A stretch of 64,000 bases of DNA. Origin: Streptomyces sp. V4I2. Lineage in GTDB: Bacteria > Actinomycetota > Actinomycetes > Streptomycetales > Streptomycetaceae. A program made the position numbers and the translations under genes. Below the pieces are notes generated by a model, which saw only the letters and a program-made list of their open reading frames with translations, was not told the origin of the DNA and searched no databases. Each line of letters begins with the position of its first letter. The first letter of the stretch is position 1. This document shows positions 24,254 through 32,875 of the stretch, piece by piece. The DNA lies in NCBI RefSeq assembly GCF_030817655.1, contig NZ_JAUSZM010000004.1:248001-312000 (forward strand). Direction: 5' to 3'.

Positions 24254-24442
24254 GCCGTCCGTACGGCCACCTCTCCCTCACTACGCGAGCCGCCGAGCTC
24301 CTTCCAGAGACCGGGGACCGTGCGGGGAGCTGGGGCTGCGAACTGCTCATCGGATGTCGGGCCACCGAGCCCTCCTATTAGGTCGCGGCGCGCCCTGCGC
24401 AGGCTCACACCAGGACGAGTACGAACAGTAGGGAGCTTGAAG
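24254..24442 (+). other. IS110 left noncoding end, candidate bridge-RNA region
   Basis: 189 bp without a gene precede the IS110 transposase. Members of the IS110 group carry in this position a noncoding bridge RNA that pairs with donor and target DNA. The stretch contains GC-rich segments able to form hairpins (around 24318-24350), but I could not assign guide loops by eye. Confidence 0.35.
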
Positions 24443-25594
24443 TTGACGATCACGTGCGGGATCGACTGGACGGAAGACCACCACGACGTGGCGCTGGTCG
24501 ACGAGACGGGAAAGCTGGTCGCCAAGCAGCGCATCAAAGACGACGCGGACGGTTTCCGCCAGCTGCTTTCCCTGCTCGCAGAAGCCGGCGACTGCGCTGA
24601 AGACCCGATACCGGTCGCGGTGGAGACCGCCCGCGGGCTGTTGTTCGCCTGCCTGCGCACCACCGGCCGCAAGGTGTACTCGATCAACCCGATGGCGGTG
24701 GCCCGCTACCGCGAGCGGCACCGCAGTGCCCGCGCGAAGTCCGACCACGCCGACGCGATGACGCTGGCCAACATCCTGCGGACCGACGCCGACGTGCACC
24801 GGCCGCTGCCCGCCGACTCCGAACTGGTCCGGGCCATCGCCGTCCTCGCCCGCGCCCAGCAGGACACGGTGTGGAACCGCGCCCAGCTCAACAACCAGCT
24901 GCGCTCGCACCTCAAGCAGTACTACCCGGCCGCCCTCGCGGCGTTCGCCGTCCGCGGCGTGGGCCTGGACTCCCGGGAAGCACGCGCGGTCCTCGCCGCG
25001 GCACCCGACCCGCACACCGCCGCCCGCTTGACCCGTGCCCAGTTGCGGGCCGCCCTGCGCAGATCCGGACGGCAGGGGCGCCAAACCCTTGCGCTCGTCG
25101 CCCAGTTGGATGCCGCCTGCCGGGCGGCCGACGACCTCGCCGAAGCTGCGGCCGAGGCGTTCGCCACGCATCCGGACGCCGAAATCCTGGGTAGCTTCCC
25201 CGGGATCGGGCCGCTCACCGGCGCACGCGTCCTGGCCGAGATCGGTGACGACCGCACCCGCTTCGCCGACGCCCGCGCCCTGAAGGCGTATGCCGGCTCG
25301 GTGCCGGTCACCATCGCCAGCGGCAAGAGCCACCTCGTGCGCCACCGCCGAGTGAAGAACCAGCGCCTGGCCGCCGCAGGCTACGTATGGATCTTCGGCG
25401 CATTGCCCTCCCCACAGGTCAAGGCCGAATACGACCGACGACGGGACCTCGGCGACCGGCACACCGCCGCCATGCGCAACGTCTTCAACCGCTTCCTGGG
25501 ATGCCTCCACCACTGCCTGCAAACCGGGCAGAGCTTCGATCCCGGCAAGGCGTTTCCCGCCACGTCCACGCCACCGGTGACGCTCGCGGCTTGA
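24443..25594 (+). CDS. IS110-family transposase
   Basis: 383 residues from TTG 24443, chosen for GGGAG 7 bases upstream. The N-terminal RuvC-like DEDD domain shows GIDWTEDHHDVAL near the start, VAVETARG (Glu) and a KSDHADAMTLANIL segment (Asp pair). The C-terminal Tnp20 domain has the helix-hairpin-helix FPGIGPLTGARVLAEIGD and the catalytic Ser in YAGSVPVTIASGKS. IS110 enzymes move IS copies using a bridge RNA and a DEDD/Ser active site and make no terminal inverted repeats. The gene looks intact and is followed at once by the left end of an IS256-type element. Confidence 0.9.
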   Translation: MTITCGIDWTEDHHDVALVDETGKLVAKQRIKDDADGFRQLLSLLAEAGDCAEDPIPVAVETARGLLFACLRTTGRKVYSINPMAVARYRERHRSARAKSDHADAMTLANILRTDADVHRPLPADSELVRAIAVLARAQQDTVWNRAQLNNQLRSHLKQYYPAALAAFAVRGVGLDSREARAVLAAAPDPHTAARLTRAQLRAALRRSGRQGRQTLALVAQLDAACRAADDLAEAAAEAFATHPDAEILGSFPGIGPLTGARVLAEIGDDRTRFADARALKAYAGSVPVTIASGKSHLVRHRRVKNQRLAAAGYVWIFGALPSPQVKAEYDRRRDLGDRHTAAMRNVFNRFLGCLHHCLQTGQSFDPGKAFPATSTPPVTLAA

Positions 25595-25734
25595 CTTCTT
25601 AGCAAGCTCGGATGTCTGTGGATCGGCCTCGGGAAGGGTGCCTCGCGGAACGCGGAGGGCGTACCTTCCCGAGTGATCGACTTCTGGTCATCGAGTAGGC
25701 CCGCGTTGGCGCGCGGGTCGGGGAAGGCACGCCC

Positions 25735-26988
25735 GTGCTCAGCGTAGTCAACAACGACGGAACCACCGAGACCGGCTTCCTGATGGACGACATCGTCCGC
25801 GAGGGCGCCCGGCGGATGCTCGCCGCAGCCCTGGAGGCCGAAGTCAACCAGTACATAGCCGAGTTGGCCGACCAGCGTGACGAAGCCGGTCGCCGGCTGG
25901 TGGTCCGCAACGGCCACCACCGCGAGCGCACCGTGACCACGGCCGCAGGCCCGGTCCCGGTCAAGGCGCCTCGCGTGAACGACAAGCGCGTCGACACCGC
26001 CACGGGCGAGCGCGAGCGGTTCTCGTCGAAGATCCTGGCCCCCTGGTGCCGGAAGTCCCCGAAGATCAGCGAGGTCCTTCCCCTGCTCTACCTGCACGGA
26101 CTGTCCTCCGGCGACTTCGTGCCCGCCATGGAGCAGTTCCTCGGCAGCCCGGCCGGGCTCTCGCCGGCCACCGTGACCCGGCTGACCAAGCAATGGAGCG
26201 ATGACCACGCCGCCTTCCAAGCCCGCGACCTGTCGGAATCCGACTACGTCTACGTGTGGGCCGACGGCGTCCACCCCAAGATCCGCCTCGGCCAGGCCCG
26301 CTCCTGCGTCCTGGTCCTCATGGGAGTGCGCACCGACGGCCGCAAGGAGCTCATCGCGCTCGCCGAAGGACTGCGCGAGTCCACCGAGTCCTGGGCCGAC
26401 CTGCTACGTGACTGCCGGCGGCGCGGCATGCGGGCCCCCGAGCTCGTGGTCGGTGACGGCGCGATGGGCCTGTGGCGGGCTCTCACGGAGGTGTTTCCGC
26501 AGGCCAGGCACCAAAGGTGCTGGGTTCACAAAACCCGGAACGTGGTCAACGCCCTGCCGAAGTCGGCCCAGCCCGGAGCGAAGAAGGCATTGCAGGAGAT
26601 CTACAACGCCGAAGACCGCGACCACGCCGAGAAGGCCGTCAAGGACTTCGATCGCGCCTACGGCGCGAAGTGGCCCAAGGCGGTGAAGAAGGTCACCGAC
26701 GAGACCGATGAACTCCTGGCGTTCTACGACTTCCCCGCCGAACACTGGGTCCACCTCAGAACGACGAATCCGATCGAATCCACCTTCAGCACCGTCAAGT
26801 TGAGGACCCGGGTCACCCGCGGAGCCGGCAGCCCCGCAGCGGCCCTGGCCATGGTGTTCAAGCTCACCGAGTCCGCCCAGGCCCGCTGGCGCGCGATCAC
26901 CGCACCCCACCTCGTCGCCCTCGTCCGCAACAGCGCCACATTCCACAACGGCTACCTCGTCGAGCGTCCCGAGGTGAGCGCAGCATGA
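25735..26988 (+). CDS. IS256-family (mutator-type) transposase
   Basis: 417 residues, the typical family length. DDE residues are in VWADGVHPK (Asp), LVVGDGAMGLW (Asp) and TTNPIESTFSTVKLRT (Glu). The conserved RCWVHKTRNV segment marks the IS256/MULE group, and PRVNDKRVD lies in the DNA-binding part. The gene appears intact. GTG 25735 is the first in-frame start; a downstream ATG at 25783 is possible. The stop overlaps the start of a HAD-like gene by 4 bp (ATGA), which is unusual because an IS256 element normally carries only the transposase. Confidence 0.9.
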   Translation: MLSVVNNDGTTETGFLMDDIVREGARRMLAAALEAEVNQYIAELADQRDEAGRRLVVRNGHHRERTVTTAAGPVPVKAPRVNDKRVDTATGERERFSSKILAPWCRKSPKISEVLPLLYLHGLSSGDFVPAMEQFLGSPAGLSPATVTRLTKQWSDDHAAFQARDLSESDYVYVWADGVHPKIRLGQARSCVLVLMGVRTDGRKELIALAEGLRESTESWADLLRDCRRRGMRAPELVVGDGAMGLWRALTEVFPQARHQRCWVHKTRNVVNALPKSAQPGAKKALQEIYNAEDRDHAEKAVKDFDRAYGAKWPKAVKKVTDETDELLAFYDFPAEHWVHLRTTNPIESTFSTVKLRTRVTRGAGSPAAALAMVFKLTESAQARWRAITAPHLVALVRNSATFHNGYLVERPEVSAA

Positions 26989-27482
26989 CCAGGCACGGGA
27001 ACCGTCCACTGCTCTTCCTGGACGTCGACGGGCCGCTCCTGCCGTTCGGTGACGACCCGCAGCGCGATCTCGCGGTCACCGCATCCAACTCGCACCTGGC
27101 GCGGCTCGACCCGCAGATCGGGCCGCGGCTCGCGGCGCTGCCGTGCGACCTGGTCTGGGCCACCACCTGGGAAGAAGAGGCCAATATCGAGCTGGCACCG
27201 CGACTCGGCCTGCCGCAGCTGCCGGTCGTGAACTGGCCAGAGCCCTCAGCCGCCCACGAACGCGAAGACCAGTGGTTCGGGCTCCACTGGAAGACCCGAA
27301 CCCTCGTGGCGTGGGCGGACGGACGCCCGTTCGCCTGGGTCGACGACGAGATCACCGACGCCGACCGAGACTGGGTATCCACCCACCACCCTGCCCAGGC
27401 GATCCTCCATTGCGTCGCGTCGTCCCGCGGCCTCACCGACCAGGACTTCGCAGTCCTCGATGAATGGCTACAGCTGGCTTGA
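26985..27482 (+). CDS. HAD-like hydrolase, passenger of the IS256 element
   Basis: 165 residues starting at ATG 26985, inside the transposase stop. The N-terminal LLFLDVDGPLLPFG carries the DxD nucleophile motif of the haloacid dehalogenase superfamily, and FAWVDDEITDADRDW near residue 125 supplies the acidic motif IV. The middle has a LVWATTWEEEANIE segment common in small actinobacterial HAD proteins. It ends just inside the right inverted motif of the IS, so it travels with the transposase and is probably translationally coupled to it. Substrate unknown. Confidence 0.7.
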   Translation: MTRHGNRPLLFLDVDGPLLPFGDDPQRDLAVTASNSHLARLDPQIGPRLAALPCDLVWATTWEEEANIELAPRLGLPQLPVVNWPEPSAAHEREDQWFGLHWKTRTLVAWADGRPFAWVDDEITDADRDWVSTHHPAQAILHCVASSRGLTDQDFAVLDEWLQLA

Positions 27483-27694
27483 GATTCTCCGCGATGATCC
27501 ACAGGATTTGACAGTTACTCCAGGTTCTGCGCCCTACAGCACAGCGCCGAAGCCGCCTACATGCCGGTGCCCGGCGCCGCCCGTGGTGACCTGGCGCTGC
27601 GCGTCCTGTCGGCGAGCGGGGCGGGTGCGGCACCCTGGGGGTGTCCCCAGCCCCGGACGATCAGGCCCGGGAGGCATCCGAGGAGGAGCAGCCG

Positions 27695-28165
27695 GTGACA
27701 CCGCCCGTACCTGAGTACCTCTCGCCGCTGCGGTGGCGGTGGATCTTGTTGGCCACCCGCGGCCAGGAGGTCCGGTTCCTGTACTGGCCGCCGCGGCGTC
27801 TGGCCGGGCATCGACGCATCCGCATGTTCGACCGCGAGGGGTACGACATCGGGATGCTGGTGTGGATGGTGTGCGATGCCTGCCGCGTCGGGAGCATCAA
27901 CAAGATCTCCATCACGATCGAGCACCAGGGCCAAGGACTCGGCCGTCGGCTGATCCGCCGGGCGCTGAGCGACGGGCCCGGCTATACCTGGCAGACCACC
28001 GGTCAGTCCCCGGAGGCTAAGCAGTTCTTCCCGGCGATGGAGAAGGAGATGGGCGTCGCGTTCCCCGAGTACGGCGGAGGGTGTGAGCACCTCTCCTCGC
28101 CGCCGGGCTACCGGCCGCCCCCGCCAGGCCGCCGCCCTCGGCCGGTCCTGGAGCGGGAAATCTGA
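27695..28165 (+). CDS. GNAT-like acetyltransferase domain protein
   Basis: 156 residues from GTG 27695, chosen for AGGAGG 8 bases upstream; the open frame extends 54 bases further without a better site. Residues 70-110 read SITIEHQGQGLGRRLIRRAL, a recognisable acetyl-CoA-binding GNAT motif A (Q-x-x-G-x-G). The fold is shortened, and the Pro/Arg-rich C-terminus is unusual. Two Cys (MVCDAC) precede motif A. Substrate unknown. It is the first intact gene right of the IS256 element. Confidence 0.6.
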   Translation: MTPPVPEYLSPLRWRWILLATRGQEVRFLYWPPRRLAGHRRIRMFDREGYDIGMLVWMVCDACRVGSINKISITIEHQGQGLGRRLIRRALSDGPGYTWQTTGQSPEAKQFFPAMEKEMGVAFPEYGGGCEHLSSPPGYRPPPPGRRPRPVLEREI

Positions 28166-28281
28166 GACCCGCAATCGCTTCCCCGCCGTGTCAGTGCCGC
28201 CTGTCACGCTCCGGTCGAGGCCCTTATACGGCCAGAGCACACAGCCCAACACCCGGATGAATAGAGACGTGCACGGTGCCC

Positions 28282-28395
28282 ACGTTGACCCCCACCCATG
28301 AACACCGTGACGCTGTTGCAGCCTTCATGACGGGCAGAAACTCGTCCTCCAGGCCCGGGCTGACACAGGCAAGACCGCCACTCTCGAAATGTGTC
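28282..28395 (+). pseudogene. 5' fragment of a UvrD-like helicase gene
   Basis: One frame reads LTPTHEHRDAVAAF and then, after a frameshift near 28327, continues HDGQKLVLQARADTGKTATL. The usual superfamily 1 start would be TPEQ..AV..F followed by QAGAGTGKT, so this is a helicase N-terminus with a degenerate P-loop. The remainder is missing; the ParA-like gene begins at 28396 on the other strand. Confidence 0.45.
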
Positions 28396-29316
28396 TTACC
28401 AGCGGTCTGTGATGTTCTTCGCGGCCTGTTCGACGCCGGGGTCGAGTGGGGAGGCAGCGACCAGCTCTGCATGGCCGGTGCGGCGGGTGTGTGTGACCAG
28501 GTCGTGGTCGCCGACATGGACGTGGCCCAGGAGCGGGATGCCGGCGGCAGCCATGTTGGCTTCGACCGCGTAGACAAAGTCGGGCTCGGTAGCCGGCAGT
28601 TCACGGCCTCCGGTGATCATCCCCAGGAATGCCGACGGGCGGTGGTAGAGGAAGTTGAGGTGCCGCTCGCGCAGCAGCGCGGCACTCTGCGCGGGGGTGA
28701 GCGGATGTTCTTGGCGTTCTTCCGGTACCGCGCCGTGGGTGAGGGTCTCAGTAGCTGGTGCGCCGTTGCTGGCGGCGAGCACGACGAAGTGGTCCACGAG
28801 CTCGCGCTGCGGCCAGGTCGGGCGGCCCATGAGGACCACGGTGTCGAAGTGGCGGCGTCCCAACTCGAGTGCGTCCCGGAGCGGGTTGTCGTCACGCGTC
28901 AGGAGCTTCGGGTCGGCGGGCGGAGTCGACCAGGGAGTGTGCTGTTCGACCAGCAGCCCACTGTGATCCCGGCTGGTTCCGACCGTCCGAAGCAGGGTGC
29001 TGCGGTGCCCGGGCCAGGCCTGCTGCCGCTGCTCGGCGGCCTCGCGGTCCCGGGCACGGCGGGAGTACAGCGCCATATCGATCCCGTACGGCTTGTACTC
29101 GTGCACCAGCAATACCCGCATTCCCCGCCGCGCCCACGCGGCCGCGATCTGCACTGCGAGCGTGCCGAGCTCGTATCGGTCCTCCAGCAAAAACTGCACC
29201 GTGCGCCCGTTGCGGGAGGGCGAGGCCGTGCGGCGGACCTGGGTGTAGCGCACGCCAGCGGCCTGCTGTGCCTTGCGGGCGCGGGCCTTGGGGCCGCTCG
29301 CACCAGACTTGGTCAT
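28396..29316 (-). CDS. ParA-like plasmid protein lacking a P-loop
   Basis: 306 residues from ATG 29316. The basic start (SGASGPKARARKAQQAAGV) is the kind found on Streptomyces plasmid partition and maintenance proteins. Then LGTLAVQIAAAWARRGMRVLLV matches the helix and strand after Walker A in ParA/SIMIBI ATPases, but where GKGGVGKS should be the sequence reads EDRYELGT, so nucleotide binding is doubtful. LGRRHFDTVVLMGRP resembles the switch-II strand region. It may be a degenerate partition ATPase or a structural relative. Consistent with plasmid DNA. Confidence 0.5.
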   Translation of the reverse strand: MTKSGASGPKARARKAQQAAGVRYTQVRRTASPSRNGRTVQFLLEDRYELGTLAVQIAAAWARRGMRVLLVHEYKPYGIDMALYSRRARDREAAEQRQQAWPGHRSTLLRTVGTSRDHSGLLVEQHTPWSTPPADPKLLTRDDNPLRDALELGRRHFDTVVLMGRPTWPQRELVDHFVVLAASNGAPATETLTHGAVPEERQEHPLTPAQSAALLRERHLNFLYHRPSAFLGMITGGRELPATEPDFVYAVEANMAAAGIPLLGHVHVGDHDLVTHTRRTGHAELVAASPLDPGVEQAAKNITDRW

Positions 29317-29583
29317 GAGGATCGATCTCCGCTCCAGGGCCCCCGCTGCCCCGCAGAGTCGATGACGCGCGGGCATGGGCGAAAATACGGTGCGGGACCG
29401 TCCCTGAAACCGAGTCGGCTCCGGTGTCCTTCGCCTGGTGCATGACCGGTGCGGGGTACCGGACGCAGGCTCGCGGCGTGCGCATCCTGCCGCAGCCCAG
29501 AACCATAGCGGCACAGCAGGCCAACGAGACGGCACAACACGGGACCTGATGAACCAGTCCACGCCTGACCCATACGCACAAGA
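29317..29583. other. Spacer upstream of the ParA-like gene
   Basis: The ParA-like frame stays open into this stretch on the minus strand but codon use is poor and no ribosome site supports a longer start. I see no other gene. Confidence 0.35.
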
Positions 29584-29617
29584 CAGGGGCCCCGCCGATG
29601 TCTCGGCGGGGCCCCTG
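29584..29617 (+). terminator. Strong stem-loop terminator, copy 2
   Basis: CAGGGGCCCCGCCGA pairs perfectly with its reverse complement around a TGTC loop. The stem and the following CTGAGTTAAAAGGTTGTG are nearly identical to the cassette at 23776. No intact rightward gene lies directly upstream, so this copy seems orphaned. Confidence 0.8.
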
Positions 29618-29731
29618 CGCCTGAGTTAAAAGGTTGTGCGTTCACTATGCCCAGCTGCAGTCACCTCCAGCGCGCCGAAGTAGCCATCGGCCACGGCAGC
29701 GAAGACGAGCACCCATGGGACGATCACCCCC

Positions 29732-30354
29732 ATGGGAAGAGCATCACGCCGCCGAGCCGAACACCGCGCCCAGTCCGCGGCGCCGAAAACCGACCCGGTC
29801 CTGCGCCCGTTGACGCACGCTGACATCGCCGAGGTCATACCTCTGCTGCACTGAGTGATCGCGCAGGATGACCCGGAAGTACTGGGCCTCTACCTGGGCT
29901 GCACCCGCAAACCGGTTCGCTGCAGGTCTGGTGGCGCAGGCCAACGGTCACGTCCTCGGTGTGGTTGCAGGAGCTGGCATCGGCCTCACCCTTCCGGGAG
30001 TGCGGGTGTCCGAAGAAGAGATCACCCGCCGAATCGCCCTCATCGCAGTACAGCCGGACCACCGACGCAAGGGGCTGGGCACACGCCCTGCTGGACCACT
30101 TCCGCTCGGTGGGACACAGACTCGCGATGGCGAAGTTGGCGGCAGGCCGCCGCGAACTCGTCCCGCTCTACTCCGGATGGGGCTGGAACGTAGGCCACCC
30201 CAACGCAGGCGTGGCCGTCGCGCTCGGCCCCGACCCGGTAGTACTCGCCGAGGAGTTGGCCACACGAGTGGCGTGGACCGCACTCGATCCCCAAGTGCAC
30301 CAAGAACTCTCCATCGTGCCCGGCACGCCGGTCGTGACAGGTGTATTCGACTGA
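29732..30354 (+). pseudogene. Broken GNAT acetyltransferase gene
   Basis: Starting at ATG 29732, the frame reads VLRPLTHADIAEVIPLLH, hits a TGA at 29855, and continues VIAQDDPEVLGLYLG. After a shift near 29920 another frame gives GLVAQANGHVLGVVAG and IALIAVQPDHRRKGLG, the GNAT acetyl-CoA motif. A second shift near 30075 leads to HALLDHFRSVGHRLAMAKL and runs to the TGA ending at 30354. One stop and two frameshifts show decay of a single acetyltransferase gene. Confidence 0.7.
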
Positions 30355-30644
30355 CCCGCGTACAAGTCGCCAGCCCGAGTCTGCGAGCTCCCACGCGTGG
30401 GGTAAGGCGTCGCAGATGTTCGAGCCCAGGGCTGCCTCCGTTGAGGCGATGGCGGCCGTCGCTCGCCGCTCCTCCGGGGCATTTGCCCTCGCGCCGATCT
30501 CAGGGCATCTCTTCTTGCCGCCGGGTTACCGGCCCAGGGCGCCAAGATCACGGGCGCCCGCTGGGCGGGCTGCCTCTGCGGAGGGTCTCCGGGGTCGGTA
30601 TCGTGGAAATGTGAGCGATTCGCCCAAATGGGTTGGCTCGGATT

Positions 30645-31313
30645 ATGGGATGTCAAAATCGCGGAGATCAGAAGCTGGCTGAAGCGTTGGTGCTGGTTGG
30701 CCGCGGCGTGTTGAGCCCGAGCGTCATCGTGGACGTCCTAAGTACAGAGCTCCACGAGGCCGCGGTGACCGCGAGCAATGACCAGGCCCGGCACTTCATT
30801 GGCGACGTCGGAGAGATCGCACTGCGCATTGCCTTGGAGACCGACGGGCACCAGGTGGTTCAGGCGGCAGACAGACACGCGTCGCGGCCGGACCGGCAGC
30901 ACTCTGTCGATCTCGTCACCCGATTCGGCGTTGATTTCATTCACGAAGTGAAGACCTTCGGCAGTCAGCGCCAAGGCGCGGTGTACGCCGCGAGACTCAA
31001 CTATGAGGGGGTCCCAAGTCTCACCAAGCCGCTGTTGAGCAGGACCAAAGACGGGATCCGGCAGGGTTCCTCGGAATACATCGCTGCGCGCCTGGGAGAG
31101 GTCATCATCACCTCCGAGAACCCAGCACCCGGCATGGGCCATCAAGTGCTCGTCCATAAAATTGACCTCAGGGTCATGAAGTACCAGAGCTGGAGGGTCG
31201 AGAGCACCGGCAAGATCGGTGATCCGACTGGTCGGCCGAAGGACTGCCTGGACGAGGTCACCACGGCGATGCTGGCACTGGCGGAACAGGACGGAATGGG
31301 CCTGGAACAATGA
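30645..31313 (+). CDS. PD-(D/E)XK-like nuclease, first gene of a four-gene operon
   Basis: 222 residues if ATG 30645 is used; a TTG 12 bases upstream is also possible and no ribosome site decides. Glu57 (GDVGEIAL), Asp89 (SVDLVTRFGVD), Glu101-x-Lys103 (IHEVKTF) and a downstream Gln140 give the E...D...ExK...Q order of PD-(D/E)XK nucleases. The N-terminal 45 residues are helical. The stop overlaps the next ATG by 4 bp. Position at the head of an operon ending in a giant DExH helicase suggests a restriction- or abortive-type effector. The nuclease fold is a motif-based inference; it matches no named system I know. Confidence 0.6.
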   Translation: MGCQNRGDQKLAEALVLVGRGVLSPSVIVDVLSTELHEAAVTASNDQARHFIGDVGEIALRIALETDGHQVVQAADRHASRPDRQHSVDLVTRFGVDFIHEVKTFGSQRQGAVYAARLNYEGVPSLTKPLLSRTKDGIRQGSSEYIAARLGEVIITSENPAPGMGHQVLVHKIDLRVMKYQSWRVESTGKIGDPTGRPKDCLDEVTTAMLALAEQDGMGLEQ

Positions 31314-32875
31314 CCACCTCCCGGGAGCCGCATCAACGGCAGCAGAACGCCTCGCCGTGGACCGGAATCGACAGAGCGGTCGAGCGTGGAAAGTTGCACT
31401 CCTTTCCCCCGGGTGATCCCGGCGCCGCCGGTGTCCTCTTCCCACACCTGCCGCGGGCGTGGATTGATTGGGTGCGCCGCTACGGCGCTCTTGCCAGCGG
31501 CGATAAGCGCAGGTACCTCCTCGGCAGCCCCAGGGACGGGCCTGCGGACCTCGACGCCGTCCGCACCACCCGCGTGCTGCGCCTGCTGAACCGGCTCCCC
31601 CCCGATCTGCTGCCGATCGAGCTGCTTCCGGAACGCCAGGTCGCCTGCGTGATCGCTACCGACGAGCGCGCACCGGTCGTCCTGCTCGACCTGGACAACA
31701 TCGATGCCGGCCTCGTTCCGTGGGCACCGACTCTGACAGACTTCGTCTACGAGTGGTATAGCGACCTCTCCTCCATTGCCGCGGTGCTGCGTCACCTGGA
31801 GAAGCAGGAGCGGGCCGTGCGGGAAGGCCGTCGGGCCAAGGACCAGCTCGATCGGCCCGGCGATTGGACGATCACGCGTCTGTGCAGCGAGGACGTCGTC
31901 CTGGCTGTGCTGCGCACCCGCCACAATCGGGTGCACAACCGGCAGGACATCTCGGAGTTCGCTACCGCCGCCCTCACTTCCTTCGCCCCCGGGGCGAGCG
32001 TCCGGGCGGCGCTATGCGCCGTGCTGTCCGACGCCTATCGTGCGGGAGGCCCGCTGGCTGCCGCCTTCGGTGAGCAAGGCGACGGTCAGATCCCGGGCTC
32101 CTTGCGGAGGTGGGCTGCTGCCAGGGGGATCCACCTTCCGAGGCGAGGCGGATGGGACGCCGGCACCGGTGAGCGCCTGTACGCCCTGGCCACCGACCTC
32201 ACCTCCGCGACTCGTGGGCTTTTGCCGCTGGACGGTTTGTCGACCGGGGCGGTGTGTTTCGCCGTGGCGTCCGGCATGTGGCAGCCCCTGGCGGTGGAGG
32301 CGCTGATGCGCTGGAGCCCTCATCCCGAGCGGATTCTGACCGGCGCCATTGGCGTGACCAATCGGCTGTCCTGGATGGTTGACCAGCAAGTATCCCGGAC
32401 GGCACTGACCGTCGCCGCGATGAAGCGGCGGATTGAGCGGGCTGACCAGCGTTCGGCCAGTGACGACGACGACACCGCAATGCCTGTCGAGGCCGTCTTC
32501 CTGGACCCGATCGCTGGCGCTGACGCCTGCTTGTCCGGGGTGTCGCTCACCGTGCCGGAAGGCTACGGGGCCCGCCTCGGCTGGGCCGTACTGGCTGGCG
32601 CGGAGCCAGTTGCCCGGAGCGTCACCGTGCACGTGCTCGCGGTCGAGAATGACCTCTTGCCGACGCAGCTGCCAGCACTGGCGGAGCGGCTTCCCGCAGG
32701 CCGTCTGATCGTCGTTCCCGCGGACGCCAACAGCTCCACAGACCTCGCCGTCACCGAGGCTCTGGACGCGGCAGGAGCGGTCGGCCTGACGGTGCTGGCT
32801 TCGCCGGACTACACCACCACGCTCGACAGCACCTGCGACGCGGCGGTCCTGAGAGCACGGACGGCGCGGACATGA
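31310..32875 (+). CDS. Unknown protein, second gene of the DExH operon
   Basis: 521 residues from ATG 31310 (ATGA overlap). Residues about 40-140 weakly resemble a SUKH (SMI1/KNR4) domain: LPRAWIDWVRRYGAL, then a beta-rich middle, then LDLDNIDAGLVPWAPTLTDFVYEW. SUKH domains are protein-binding and often occur in toxin-immunity loci. The remaining 380 residues are helical then beta-rich (about 395-500) and I do not recognise them. No catalytic motif, signal peptide or membrane segment. It likely forms a complex with its operon partners. Confidence 0.6.
   Translation: MTTSREPHQRQQNASPWTGIDRAVERGKLHSFPPGDPGAAGVLFPHLPRAWIDWVRRYGALASGDKRRYLLGSPRDGPADLDAVRTTRVLRLLNRLPPDLLPIELLPERQVACVIATDERAPVVLLDLDNIDAGLVPWAPTLTDFVYEWYSDLSSIAAVLRHLEKQERAVREGRRAKDQLDRPGDWTITRLCSEDVVLAVLRTRHNRVHNRQDISEFATAALTSFAPGASVRAALCAVLSDAYRAGGPLAAAFGEQGDGQIPGSLRRWAAARGIHLPRRGGWDAGTGERLYALATDLTSATRGLLPLDGLSTGAVCFAVASGMWQPLAVEALMRWSPHPERILTGAIGVTNRLSWMVDQQVSRTALTVAAMKRRIERADQRSASDDDDTAMPVEAVFLDPIAGADACLSGVSLTVPEGYGARLGWAVLAGAEPVARSVTVHVLAVENDLLPTQLPALAERLPAGRLIVVPADANSSTDLAVTEALDAAGAVGLTVLASPDYTTTLDSTCDAAVLRARTART

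Larger units (their letters stand above)
25616..27504 (+). mobile_element. IS256-type element carrying a HAD passenger gene
   Basis: Bounded by CTGTGGATC at 25616-25624 and its reverse complement GATCCACAG at 27496-27504, placed about 120 bp before the transposase and 14 bp after the HAD gene. The true ends may extend a few bases outward on either side. I did not identify a target duplication. Confidence 0.55.
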
